Shown here in pieces: positions 8,943 through 17,297 of a DNA stretch of 64,000 nt (positions are counted from its first letter, which is position 1; every line of letters starts with the position of its first letter). Source of the stretch: Nonomuraea glycinis (GTDB lineage: Bacteria > Actinomycetota > Actinomycetes > Streptosporangiales > Streptosporangiaceae); assembly GCF_014646515.1 (NCBI RefSeq), contig NZ_BMNK01000009.1:1-64000 (forward strand), read 5' to 3'. The translations under genes and the position numbers were made by a program. A model generated the notes under the pieces. That model was given only the letters and a program-made list of their open reading frames with translations, was not told where the DNA came from and made no database searches.

Positions 8943-9808
8943 CCCCGGTCCCCGAACCGGCCAACCCCGTCGCGGCCGTACGGGCCGTGCTGCCGTCGCT
9001 CACCCCGGCGGCGCAGTCCATCGCCCGCCTCATCCTGGACGACCCCGGCCTGGTCGTGCGCAGCACGATCACCGAGTTCAGCGGGGTGTCCGGGACCAGC
9101 GAGGCGACCATCGTGCGCACCGCCAGGGCACTCGGCTTCGGCGGCTACTCACAGATGCGCTTCGCCCTGGCCGCCGCCGTGGCCAAGGAGCCGGAACGGC
9201 TGGTCCCCGGCGACCTCGGCCCCGACGACCCGCTCACCGACGTGATCGCCAAGGTGGCCCGGGCCGAGTCCGAAGCGATCGCCGACACCGCCGCCCAGCT
9301 CGACCCCGACCAACTGGGCGAGGTCGTCACCGCCATCGTGGGCGCCCGCCGGGTGGACGTGTACGGCGTGGCCGCCTCCGGGCTGGTGGCCACCGACATG
9401 GCGCAGAAACTGCTGCGGATCGGCCTGTCCATCCACCCGTTCAGCGACGCCCACCTGGCGTTGACCAGCGCCGCGCTGCTCAAGGGCGGCGACGTGGTGG
9501 TGGCGATCAGCTGCAGCGGCGAGACCCCCGACGTGCTCGTCCCGGCCCGCACCGCGGCCGAGGCGGGCGCCCTGGTGGTGGCCATCACCAACAACCCCCG
9601 CTCATCACTGGCGGGCATGGCCGACCACACCCTGATCTCGGCCGGCCGCGAGACAGCGTTCCGCCCCGGGGCGCTGGCCAGCCGGATCAGCCAACTGCTG
9701 ATCGTGGACTGCATCTTCGTAGGACTGGCCCAGCGCACGTACGACCGAGCGGACGCCGCCATCCGAGCCACCCGCCAAGCCACCGACCGCTACCGCCGCC
9801 GCACCTGA
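8939..9808 (+). CDS. MurR/RpiR family transcriptional regulator
   Basis: The 289-residue protein has an N-terminal RpiR helix-turn-helix (about 1-80; SGTSEATIVRTARALGFGGY is the recognition region) and a C-terminal SIS sugar-phosphate domain (about 120-260; DVYGVAASGLVATDMAQKL and AISCSGETPDV). The GTG start overlaps the nagZ stop in GTGA, indicating translational coupling. Relatives such as MurR sense MurNAc-6-phosphate and repress recycling genes. With anmK, nagZ and the GHL10 enzyme next door, control of this group is the likely role, but ligand and operator are inferred only. Confidence 0.88.
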   Translation: MTPVPEPANPVAAVRAVLPSLTPAAQSIARLILDDPGLVVRSTITEFSGVSGTSEATIVRTARALGFGGYSQMRFALAAAVAKEPERLVPGDLGPDDPLTDVIAKVARAESEAIADTAAQLDPDQLGEVVTAIVGARRVDVYGVAASGLVATDMAQKLLRIGLSIHPFSDAHLALTSAALLKGGDVVVAISCSGETPDVLVPARTAAEAGALVVAITNNPRSSLAGMADHTLISAGRETAFRPGALASRISQLLIVDCIFVGLAQRTYDRADAAIRATRQATDRYRRRT

Positions 9809-9928
9809 CGGTCTTTGTGGACGGTGCCTTTTGTGGAACCAAATCCACCTGCCTAGCCCGCGGGCCCGGCGGAACGCGGCCTACCCGCACGTACTGCAAC
9901 TCCGGCGAGATGTGCCCGCAGATCCGGG

Positions 9929-11269
9929 TCACACCAGGGGGCGCTGCGCCCCGCGGGCGAGGGCGGCGGCCTCGCCGCGCGAACCGGCCTTCAGCTTCTC
10001 CAGGATGTTGCGGACGTGGTACTTCACGGTGTGCTCGCTGATCTGCAGCTCTTCGGCGATACTCCGGTTGCGGAGTCCTTTGGTGATCCGCTCCAGTACC
10101 TGCAGTTCGCGCGGGTTCAGGCCCTGCAGGGCATCGGCCGACGGCGTTTCCTGGGCACTGAGCGGCAGTTCGACGAAGATGTGCGTGCCCCAGTCCGGCA
10201 CCGCGTCCAGGGACAGTTCACCGCCGAGCGAGGCCACCCGGTCCGCGAGCCGGTGCATGGTGAGCGCGTCCGCCGAGAGTGCACCGGGCCCGTCGTCCCG
10301 GAGTGAGACGCGCAGCCCGGCATCGGCGAGTTGCCACTGGATACGGATCCGGCCGATCCCGTCCTGCTCCAGCATCAGGAGTACACCGCCCCGTACGACA
10401 GCGCGCGCGGCATGCGCGATATCGCTGGGAAGCAGCCGTCGGCTCGGCTCCGGAGGGACGAGTTCGAGGGCCACCTCGCTGTACCGGATGAGCGGGGCGA
10501 GGCGTTCTTCGAGGCGGGTGAACGCCTCGTGCGCGGTCTCCTCGGTGAGGGACCGGTCGAGATCACCGGCCGCGCGCAGCTCGATGAGGGCGGAGACCGC
10601 GATGTCCGTGGCCGCACGCCGGGCGGCTCCGTCGTCGAGCGTACGTGAGCGCAGCGCGCCCAGCAGCGCGGACAGCGCGGCCGTGTGGGCGTCCGTCAAC
10701 TCGCTGATGGCGCGGGCCCGTTCCTGAGCCGCCATACGGTTCCCGGCCAGTGGGACGGGATGAGCTTGGGCCGCGTACGCCGACAGCCGGAGGGAGATGA
10801 GGTCCCACAGCCGCTGCACCACCTGCTGGGTGTGCGGGGCCGGCTCGATGCCGTCGGCCACGACAACGGTCAGCAACGCACCGGAGGTCCCGTGCGGCGC
10901 GGAGGCCACGGACAGTACGGGGCGTTTCTCCCCGCCGACCAGAGCGGTCTCGAAGCGCGGCACACCGATGTCCACCGTGCCCGCCAGCCGGCCGAGTTCC
11001 GCACTGGAGATCCGGTCGGCGACGCCGCGCTCGCCGACCTTGCGCATCGGCGAGCGGGAGCAGTCGCCTGTGAGGATGGCCAGCGCTCTGTGCGGCAGCG
11101 GTTCGGAAAGAACCGCGGACAACTGCTCCGAGGTGTCTTCCGGTGGAACTTCGAGTACGGAAATCGCGGCACCGAGCACCTGCCGCGGGTCCGACCAGTC
11201 ACCAGCTTCCATGGCTGCCCACCCTAACGAGCGTTCTTCGTCACCGGACTGTTCCTTCGAGTAGTCCAT
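9929..11269 (-). CDS. LuxR regulator with kinase-like ATPase domain
   Basis: A roughly 446-residue protein. The C-terminus (about 375-440) is a LuxR/GerE helix-turn-helix (NPRELQVLERITKGLRNRS, then ISEHTVKYHVRNILEKL). Directly before it lies a region like the ATPase domain of NarX-type histidine kinases: LRDDGPGAL matches the G1 box and DWGTHIFVELPL the end of the fold. The expected phospho-accepting His (HDxxGH-like) and a clear N-box Asn are missing. The N-terminal 200 residues may be a GAF-like sensor. The start is uncertain (11269, or 11212 giving 19 fewer residues). It is divergent from the quinone oxidoreductase gene. Confidence 0.75.
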   Translation of the reverse strand: MDYSKEQSGDEERSLGWAAMEAGDWSDPRQVLGAAISVLEVPPEDTSEQLSAVLSEPLPHRALAILTGDCSRSPMRKVGERGVADRISSAELGRLAGTVDIGVPRFETALVGGEKRPVLSVASAPHGTSGALLTVVVADGIEPAPHTQQVVQRLWDLISLRLSAYAAQAHPVPLAGNRMAAQERARAISELTDAHTAALSALLGALRSRTLDDGAARRAATDIAVSALIELRAAGDLDRSLTEETAHEAFTRLEERLAPLIRYSEVALELVPPEPSRRLLPSDIAHAARAVVRGGVLLMLEQDGIGRIRIQWQLADAGLRVSLRDDGPGALSADALTMHRLADRVASLGGELSLDAVPDWGTHIFVELPLSAQETPSADALQGLNPRELQVLERITKGLRNRSIAEELQISEHTVKYHVRNILEKLKAGSRGEAAALARGAQRPLV

Positions 11270-11270
11270 T

Positions 11271-11286
11271 CCGTCCGGAAGGACGG
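11271..11286. promoter_or_regulatory. Short palindrome between luxR-type gene and oxidoreductase
   Basis: CCGTCC and GGACGG form a perfect 6-bp inverted repeat around GGAA, one base outside the chosen start of the LuxR-type gene and in the spacer shared with the oxidoreductase. This would suit an autoregulatory operator. Confidence 0.3.
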
Positions 11287-11350
11287 GCGCACCACGCGAA
11301 CCTCCGCGCGAGCCTGGACCCGTTGCATCCGACCGCAGAGGAGACAGACC

Positions 11351-12286
11351 GTGAAAGCACTTGTGGCCCCGTCCTACGGCCCGCTGGACCAGCTCGTCGT
11401 GACCGATGCGCCCGCTCCCTCGCCGGGCCCCGGTGAGCTGCTGGTGCGTGTGGAGGCGGCTGGGCTCAACCCGCTGGACGCCGCTCTGGTGACCGGCGCG
11501 ATGCACGCCATGATGCCCGTCGAGCACCCCTTCGTCGTGGGCATGGACGCCGCGGGAGTCGTGGAGGCCGTCGGCGAGGGCGCCACCGGATACGAGATCG
11601 GCGACGCGGTCGTGGCCTACACCCACTTCCACCCGGGCACCATCGCCGAGTACACGAAGGTGGGAGTGGGCCCCCATGTGGCCAAGCGCCCGGCAGGCCT
11701 CGACGCGGTGCGCGGCGCCGCGCTGCCGTCGGTCTCTCTGACCTCCGAGTGCATTCTAGAGGCGGCGCGGGCCGAGGCGGGCCAGACGATCCTGATCATC
11801 GGGGCCACCGGGGGCGTCGGGTCGTTCACGGTCCAGCTGGCGGCACAGGCCGGCCTGTGGGTGCTGGCCACGGCCGCGCCGGCCGACGCCGACTACGTAC
11901 GTGGTCTGGGCGCGCGCGATGTCATCGACTACACCTCCACCGACCCGGTGAAGGAGGCCCAGCGGCTGGCCGGTGGCCGACTGGACGTCGTACTGGACCT
12001 GGTCAACCGTGGTCCCGCCTTGCTGGGTACGGCGGATGCGATGAAGGACGGCGGCCGCCTGTTGTCCACGTTGATGGGCCCGGAGAGCTTCGAGCGCGGC
12101 ATCACCGTCGTGTACGTACGGATGTCGGCACGCGAGGGGCAGCTCCAGAGCCTCTCCGAGCGCGTCACCGCGGGCACCCTCTCGGTCGAGGTCGCGGCCA
12201 CCTATCCCCTGGACGACGCGCCCAAGGCCCTCGCGGAGTTCGCGTCGGGTCGCTACTCGCGGGGCAAGGTCGTCGTCACCGTCTGA
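11351..12286 (+). CDS. Zinc-free medium-chain NADP(H) quinone oxidoreductase
   Basis: The 311-residue protein belongs to the quinone-oxidoreductase branch of medium-chain dehydrogenases: GroES-like half (1-120; AAGLNPLDAALVTG, FVVGMDAAGVVEAVG) and Rossmann half (about 130-280; IIGATGGVGSFTVQLAAQAG is the NADPH-binding loop). The zinc-binding residues of alcohol dehydrogenases are absent. Such enzymes reduce quinones, enones or aldehydes, often in stress defence. It starts at GTG with GAGGAG upstream and is divergent from the LuxR-type gene, which probably controls it. Confidence 0.88.
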   Translation: MKALVAPSYGPLDQLVVTDAPAPSPGPGELLVRVEAAGLNPLDAALVTGAMHAMMPVEHPFVVGMDAAGVVEAVGEGATGYEIGDAVVAYTHFHPGTIAEYTKVGVGPHVAKRPAGLDAVRGAALPSVSLTSECILEAARAEAGQTILIIGATGGVGSFTVQLAAQAGLWVLATAAPADADYVRGLGARDVIDYTSTDPVKEAQRLAGGRLDVVLDLVNRGPALLGTADAMKDGGRLLSTLMGPESFERGITVVYVRMSAREGQLQSLSERVTAGTLSVEVAATYPLDDAPKALAEFASGRYSRGKVVVTV

Positions 12287-12326
12287 TCCGCCCGCCGCTC
12301 CTGGGTAGCACCCGAGGGGTACGTCG

Positions 12327-13091
12327 TCAGGTGCGGGTCTGGGCGGACAGGTCGGCTTCGATCCGGGCCGCCGTCGCCTGCAGCAGAGGCAGTAGCTCGC
12401 GCCTGACGTACTGCAACGTCGTACGGCTGGCGTGGGTGGAGACGTTCAGGGCGGCCACGGTAGCACCGGAGCGGTTCCGGATGCGTACCGCCAGGGAGCG
12501 CAGGCCTTCCTCCAGTTCCTGGTCCACCATCGACCAGCCGTGTGTGCGTACCTGGTCGAGTTCGGTGCGCAGGGCTGTGGGGGAGGTGAGGGTGCGTGAG
12601 GTGAGGGGGCGCAGGTCGGCTTGGGAGAGGTAGTGGTCCAGGGCGGGTGGTGGGAGGGCGGCCAGCAGGACGCGGCCCATGGAGGTGCAGTACGCGGGAA
12701 ATCGGGTGCCGATGCTGATCGTCACCCGCATGATGCGGGCCGTCGCCACCCGGGCCACGTACACCACGTCCTCGCCGTCGAGCACCGCGACCGAGGTCGA
12801 CTCGTGGACCTCGGCCGCCAGGCGTTCCAGGTGCGGGGCGGCGACCTCGGGGAGCGAGAGGCCGGACAGGTAGGCGTACCCGAGCTCCAGGACGCGGGGC
12901 GTGAGCGTGAACAGTCGGCCGTCGCTGCGCATGTACCCCAGCTCGACCAGCGTCAGCAGGAACCGTCTGGCCGTCGCCCGGGTGAGACCGGTCTCGCGGG
13001 CCACCTCGCTCAGGGTGAGGGCCGGCGTGGTGGCGCTGAACGCGCGGATCACGGCCAGGCCTCTGGCCAGCGACTGAACGTGGTCAACCAT
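12327..13091 (-). CDS. IclR-family regulator (PcaR/PobR-like)
   Basis: The 254-residue protein has the IclR winged helix (about 8-70; TLSEVARETGLTRATARRFL) and the effector domain (about 75-245; STSVAVLDGEDVVYVARV, AYCTSMGRVLLAAL). These match the PcaR/PcaU/PobR subgroup that governs aromatic-acid catabolism. The start at 13091 is preferred because AAGGAAT precedes it; an upstream ATG at 13139 would overlap the presumed operator. It is divergent from the benzoylformate decarboxylase gene, so control of mandelate or benzoylformate use is likely. The effector is unknown. Confidence 0.88.
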   Translation of the reverse strand: MVDHVQSLARGLAVIRAFSATTPALTLSEVARETGLTRATARRFLLTLVELGYMRSDGRLFTLTPRVLELGYAYLSGLSLPEVAAPHLERLAAEVHESTSVAVLDGEDVVYVARVATARIMRVTISIGTRFPAYCTSMGRVLLAALPPPALDHYLSQADLRPLTSRTLTSPTALRTELDQVRTHGWSMVDQELEEGLRSLAVRIRNRSGATVAALNVSTHASRTTLQYVRRELLPLLQATAARIEADLSAQTRT

Positions 13092-13143
13092 CGGATTCCT
13101 TGACAACATAGCCCGACAACGGCATAGCGTCCTTACCATACGG

Positions 13144-13172
13144 GACTGTTCGACATACGAATAGTTGTCCGC
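13144..13172. promoter_or_regulatory. Candidate IclR operator before the decarboxylase
   Basis: In the shared spacer the outer pair GGAC/GTCC encloses the perfect inverted repeat TTCG-ACATA-CGAA (13149-13161). Size and place fit the palindromic boxes bound by IclR-family dimers, lying just upstream of the decarboxylase Shine-Dalgarno. Confidence 0.4.
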
Positions 13173-13192
13173 ATAGTGAACAAGGGGACATC

Positions 13193-14908
13193 GTGCACAC
13201 GGTCAGGGACGCGACGTTCGAGGTGCTCAGGCACACCGGGATGACCACGATCTTCTGCAACCCGGGCTCCACCGAGATCAGCCTGCTGACAGGGCTGCCC
13301 GACGACCTCGACTTCGTGCTCGCCCTGCACGAGGGGTCGGTGATCGGGATGGCCACCGGCTGGGCCATCGGCCACGACGCGCCCGCGCTCGCCGTGCTGC
13401 ACACCACCGCCGGCCTCGGCAACGCCGTCGGGGCGATCGCCACCGCTCGGGCGAACCGGGTGCCGATGGTCATCCTGGTGGGCCAGCAGGACCGCAGGCA
13501 CCTGGCGCAGGAGCCGTTCCTCGCCGGGCGGCTGTCGGGGCTGGCCGGTGACTACCCCGTGCACACCGACCATCCGGTACGCGCCCAGGACGTCCCCGGC
13601 GCCGTCGCCCGCGCCTTCCACCAGGCCACCACCTTCGCCGGGCCGGCCCTGGTGGTGGTGCCGATGGACGACTGGGCGGCGCCGTACGAAGGCGAGACCG
13701 TGACCGCGCCCGCCAGACTGCTCCGCCCGGTGTCGGTGCCGGACGCCGACCTGGCACCGCTGGTCGAACTGCTGGCGGGCGCCCGCGCCCCGGCGATCGT
13801 CACCGGCGCGGGCGCCTGTGACGGCTGGGACTCGCTGGTGGCGCTGGCCGAGCGGCTGGGGTGCCCGGTCTGGCAGGAGAGCTTCGGGGCGCGGGCCGGG
13901 TTCCCGCAGGATCATCCGCTGTACGTGGGCGTGCTGCCCGCCGACCGGCCACGGCTGCGGGCGGCGCTGGCGGAGCATGACGTGGTGCTGGCCGTGGGTG
14001 CGCCGGTCTTCCGGCAGTACGGGTACGAACCCGGCCCGCTGGTCGAGCCCGGCACCACGATCGCGCTGGTCACCGACGACCCCGCCGAGGCGCATCGGAG
14101 CCCGGCCGAGCTGGCCTACCTCGCCCGTCCGGACCAGGTGTGCGCACGCCTGGCCCAGCTCGTCCCACCCCGCGAACCCGGACCCGGCACACACATCCCA
14201 TCCCGCGAACCCGCCCCGCTCACCTCGCCCCAGGAGCCTGGACCCGCCGTGTTGCGCGCCGAACCCGTGACCGACGGGCCGTTGCGGCCCGTGCGGGTGC
14301 TGCGGGAGTTGGCCGCGCGGCTCCCCGAGGACGTGGTGCTCGTCGAGGAGACGCCGTCATCGCGGCCCGACCTGCACAGGCTGCTGCCCGCCCGCAACCC
14401 GCTCGGGTTCGTGTCCGCGGCGATGGGCGGGCTGGGGTTCGCGCTGCCGGCGGCCGTGGGGTTGCGGATGGCGCTGCCCGACCGGCCGGTCGTGGCGGTC
14501 GTGGGCGACGGGGCCGCGCTCTGCGGCGTGCAGGCCCTGTGGAGCGCGGCCCACTACCGCGTCGGAACGCTGTTCGTGGTGCTGGCCAACGGGCGCTACG
14601 CGGTGATGGACCGGCTGGCGGAGCAGCACGGCGGCAAGGCGCCCTGGCCGGCGTTCGACGAGGTCAGCATGGCCGGGATGGCCAGGGCGCTGGGCTGCGA
14701 GGCCATCCGGATCAACGACCACGGCGAGCTGACCGCCGCCCTGGACGACGTGCTGCCCACGCTGGCCGCCCGCCGCGAACCCCTCCTGCTCGACGTCAGC
14801 GTGAGCGTGGATCCCGATTTTCAGCGTGATCTGGCGTGGAACCTGGGCGTTGACGCCCGGGAGGAAACGGCAGCGCGGGAGGGCCGCCAGGCCCGAGCGG
14901 TGCTGTGA
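13193..14908 (+). CDS. mdlC: Thiamine-diphosphate enzyme, benzoylformate decarboxylase
   Basis: The 571-residue cytoplasmic enzyme is of the pyruvate decarboxylase/acetolactate synthase superfamily. Features matching benzoylformate decarboxylase are FCNPGSTEISLL, the catalytic Glu in LHEGS, LHTTAGLGNA with the active-site His, and the ThDP motif GDGAALCGVQALWSAA ending in LANGRY (about 438-468). It would convert benzoylformate to benzaldehyde and CO2. It starts at GTG behind AAGGGGA. Residues about 322-350 are a Pro/Glu-rich insertion (REPGPG, REPAPL, QEPGPA repeats) between the middle and C-terminal domains. Another 2-oxo acid substrate is possible. Confidence 0.85.
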   Translation: MHTVRDATFEVLRHTGMTTIFCNPGSTEISLLTGLPDDLDFVLALHEGSVIGMATGWAIGHDAPALAVLHTTAGLGNAVGAIATARANRVPMVILVGQQDRRHLAQEPFLAGRLSGLAGDYPVHTDHPVRAQDVPGAVARAFHQATTFAGPALVVVPMDDWAAPYEGETVTAPARLLRPVSVPDADLAPLVELLAGARAPAIVTGAGACDGWDSLVALAERLGCPVWQESFGARAGFPQDHPLYVGVLPADRPRLRAALAEHDVVLAVGAPVFRQYGYEPGPLVEPGTTIALVTDDPAEAHRSPAELAYLARPDQVCARLAQLVPPREPGPGTHIPSREPAPLTSPQEPGPAVLRAEPVTDGPLRPVRVLRELAARLPEDVVLVEETPSSRPDLHRLLPARNPLGFVSAAMGGLGFALPAAVGLRMALPDRPVVAVVGDGAALCGVQALWSAAHYRVGTLFVVLANGRYAVMDRLAEQHGGKAPWPAFDEVSMAGMARALGCEAIRINDHGELTAALDDVLPTLAARREPLLLDVSVSVDPDFQRDLAWNLGVDAREETAAREGRQARAVL

Positions 14909-14995
14909 CAGTCGGCCCCGGTGCGCGGCTCAGCTGCGGATCTCGGGGCTGGGTTCCTCTCGCGGTGAGTGGACCGAATGGTAGTGTGTGCGATT

Positions 14996-16231
14996 GTGAA
15001 ACTGGTGGTGCAGGTGAGACTTCTGCCCACGCCTGAGCAGGCGGCGGCCTTGGAAGCCACCCTGCGCACGGTCAACCGGGCCGCCAACGAGGTGTCGCGG
15101 GTCGCGTTCGCCCGGAAGATCCATGCGGGGCGTGACCTGCGCCGGGTGACCTACGGTCAGGTCCGGGCCGCCTTCGGCTTGGGGTCCCAGCCCGCCCAGC
15201 ACACGATCAAGAAGGTCGCCGACGCCTACACCGCCCTTCGGGCCAATCTGCGTAACGGCACCTACGGCCCGGCCAACTCGCCGCGCAGGCTCAAAGCGGA
15301 ATCGCAACCGATCAGCTTCCGCCCGCTGGCGGCCCAGCCGTTCGACGACCGCTGCCTGTCCTGGGACCACGATGCGCGGACGATCTCGATCTGGACCAGC
15401 AGCGGCCGGGCAAAGAATGTGGCGTTCACCGGCTCGGCCGCCCAGTTGGCGCAACTACGGAAGCACCGCCGCGGCGAGTCCGATCTGCTGTCCCGTGACG
15501 GCATGTGGTTCCTGCTGGCCACCATCGAGATCCCCGAGGCGCCGCTCCGCGAGCCCGACGGGTTTCTCGGCGTTGATCTGGGCATCGCCAACATCGCCAC
15601 CACCTGCCCCGCCACAACTCCCTCCACAACTCCCATCGGTGCCGCAACCCCCGCCGCCGGCACCGAGCCCGCCACGGGTGCCGGGCCCAGCCCGGCCCGC
15701 TACAGCGGCGCGAAACTGAACGCGGTCCGCCACCGCCACCGGGAACTACGCCGCCGACTGCAGGCCAAAGCCACCAAATCCGCGAAACGGCTGTTGAAGA
15801 AGCGCCGCCGCAAAGAAGCGCGGTTCGCCGCCGATACCAACCATGTGATCGCCAAACGCATCGTGACCGAGGCCCAGCGCACCGGCCACGGCATCGCCCT
15901 GGAAGACCTCCAGGGCATCCGTGACCGGGTACGGCTCCGCAAGCCCCAGCGGGTCACCCTGCACTCATGGAGTTTCCACCAGCTCGGCGGCTTCATCACC
16001 TACAAGGCCCGGCGGGCCGGGGTCGCCGTGATCCACGTCGACCCGGCCTACACCAGCCGGCAGTGTTCGGCCTGCGGGCACACCGACCGCCGCAACCGGC
16101 CCAGCCAATCCACTTTCTCCTGCACGTCGTGCGGCTTCGCTGAGCACGCCGACGTCAACGCGGCCCGCAACATCGCCACCCGCGGCGTCGCGGACTGGGC
16201 AGTGAGTCACGCTGCCGACGACGCGGCCTGA
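14996..16231 (+). CDS. tnpB: TnpB RNA-guided nuclease
   Basis: A 411-residue TnpB with all three RuvC acidic residues: Asp in GVDLGIANIAT (about 194), Glu in ALEDLQGI (about 302), Asp in EHADVNAARN (about 386). The four-cysteine zinc ribbon (CSACG and CTSCG) lies between the last two. The start KLVVQVRLLPTPEQ is typical; GTG at 14996 is chosen for this reason although the frame opens at 14969. A Thr/Pro/Ala-rich insertion at about 200-235 is unusual. Known TnpB proteins use an RNA made from the element's right end to cut DNA. The protein looks intact and active. Confidence 0.9.
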   Translation: MKLVVQVRLLPTPEQAAALEATLRTVNRAANEVSRVAFARKIHAGRDLRRVTYGQVRAAFGLGSQPAQHTIKKVADAYTALRANLRNGTYGPANSPRRLKAESQPISFRPLAAQPFDDRCLSWDHDARTISIWTSSGRAKNVAFTGSAAQLAQLRKHRRGESDLLSRDGMWFLLATIEIPEAPLREPDGFLGVDLGIANIATTCPATTPSTTPIGAATPAAGTEPATGAGPSPARYSGAKLNAVRHRHRELRRRLQAKATKSAKRLLKKRRRKEARFAADTNHVIAKRIVTEAQRTGHGIALEDLQGIRDRVRLRKPQRVTLHSWSFHQLGGFITYKARRAGVAVIHVDPAYTSRQCSACGHTDRRNRPSQSTFSCTSCGFAEHADVNAARNIATRGVADWAVSHAADDAA

Positions 16232-16294
16232 ACCGTCGAAGCCATCGACGGCAAGGAGCTGCAAGCTCGGTCCCTTCAGGGCTGAGAAGCTGAC
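16150..16294 (+). ncRNA. Predicted reRNA (omega RNA) of the TnpB element
   Basis: In characterised elements the guide RNA overlaps the 3' end of tnpB and runs to the right end, with the guide taken from the flanking DNA. Here the right end folds into a stem at 16267-16285, so the guide would be the bases just after about 16294, antisense to the last part of folD. The 5' limit is arbitrary. This is inferred from family knowledge; no transcript evidence is available. Confidence 0.35.
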
Positions 16295-17145
16295 GCCTGA
16301 GAACCGCGCTCGGCGGCCTCGACCACGTTGGACAGCAGCAGGGCGCGGGTCATCGGGCCGACACCACCGGGGTTGGGGGTGAGGAAGCCGGCCACCTGGT
16401 CCACGCCGGGCGCCACGTCACCGGCGATCTTGCCGTCGACGCGGGAGACGCCCACGTCGAGCACGGCCGCGCCGGGCTTGACCATCTCGGGAGTGATCAG
16501 GTGCGGCACCCCCGCCGCCGCCACCACGATGTCCGCACGGCGTACGTGACCGGCCAGGTCCTGGGTGCCGGTGTGGCAGAGGGTCACGGTGGCGTTCTCG
16601 CTGCGCCGGGTGAGCAGCAGGCCGAGGGAACGGCCCACGGTGATGCCACGGCCGACCACGGCCACCTCGGCGCCCTTGATCGGCACGCCGTACTCCTGAA
16701 GGAGCAGCACGATCCCGTGCGGCGTGCAGGGCAGCGGCGCGTCGACCATGTGGACGAGGCGGCCGAGGTTGATCGGGTGCAGGCCGTCCGCGTCCTTGGC
16801 CGGGTCCATCCGCTCCAGCAGGGCCATGGTGTCCAGGTGCCTGGGCAGCGGGAGCTGGACGATGTAGCCGGTGCACTCGGGGGAGGCGTTGAGCTCGTCG
16901 ATGGCGGCCTCGACGTCGGCCTGCGAGGCGGTCTCCGGCAGATCGACGCGGATCGAGGAGATGCCCACCTCGGCGCAGTCGCGGTGCTTGCCCGCCACGT
17001 AGATCTGGCTGCCGGGGTCCTCGCCCACCAGCACGGTGCCCAGGCCCGGCGTGATGCCCCGCTCCTTGAGCGCGGCCACCCGGGTCGCTAGGTCTGCCTT
17101 GGTCTTTGCGGCGGTCGCCTTGCCGTCGAGTCTCACTGCGCTCAT
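16276..17145 (-). CDS. folD: Methylenetetrahydrofolate dehydrogenase/cyclohydrolase FolD
   Basis: The 289-residue bifunctional enzyme interconverts 5,10-methylene- and 10-formyl-tetrahydrofolate, feeding formyl groups to PurN and PurH nearby. Signatures are the catalytic Lys region QIYVAGKHRDC, GYIVQLPLPRH, PCTPHGI, and the NADP loop VVGRGITVGRSLG. ATG at 17145 has AAAGGA upstream; an extension to 17208 has no support. The final residues (SQASASQP) and the stop codon are read from the right-end hairpin of the TnpB element, so the native 3' end seems to have been replaced. The catalytic core is complete. Confidence 0.93.
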   Translation of the reverse strand: MSAVRLDGKATAAKTKADLATRVAALKERGITPGLGTVLVGEDPGSQIYVAGKHRDCAEVGISSIRVDLPETASQADVEAAIDELNASPECTGYIVQLPLPRHLDTMALLERMDPAKDADGLHPINLGRLVHMVDAPLPCTPHGIVLLLQEYGVPIKGAEVAVVGRGITVGRSLGLLLTRRSENATVTLCHTGTQDLAGHVRRADIVVAAAGVPHLITPEMVKPGAAVLDVGVSRVDGKIAGDVAPGVDQVAGFLTPNPGGVGPMTRALLLSNVVEAAERGSQASASQP

Positions 17146-17199
17146 GCGCCCGATCCTTTCACGACCCCCGACGCCTCCCACCAATCGCCCTCCCCCTGT

Positions 17200-17297
17200 G
17201 ATCGCCACCCGCCATAAAAGGTGATCTCTGTGATCGCCGCCTCGCCGTACAGGACGATCTTTCAGATCGCCCGCCCCGCAGATCGATCTCTCTGATC
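17200..17297. repeat. Cluster of GATC-N5-GATC boxes
   Basis: Eight GATC sites fall in under 100 bases. Six form three boxes with the same 9-base spacing: 17223/17232, 17256/17265 and 17285/17294, i.e. GATC-TCTGT-GATC, GATC-TTTCA-GATC, GATC-TCTCT-GATC, repeating every 33 and 29 bases. A degenerate fourth unit (CATCCTTTACGGCC near 17327) follows. The array lies in the 446-base spacer between divergent folD and the ROK kinase and looks like a multi-site operator. Confidence 0.6.

Larger units (their letters stand above)
14930..16294 (+). mobile_element. TnpB-only IS200/IS605-type element
   Basis: A lone tnpB without a tnpA transposase lies between the decarboxylase and folD. The right end is marked by a hairpin (CTCGGTCCC, TTCA, GGGCTGAG at 16267-16285) followed by AAGCTGAC, the usual layout of IS605-family right ends. 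The left end is not sharply visible, and the start given is approximate. No target duplication is expected for this family. The element needs TnpA supplied elsewhere to move. Confidence 0.65.

Noticed and set aside
14969..14995. Longer TnpB N-terminus
   Set aside because: Family members begin at the KLVVQV-type segment; the extra nine residues are not conserved-looking.
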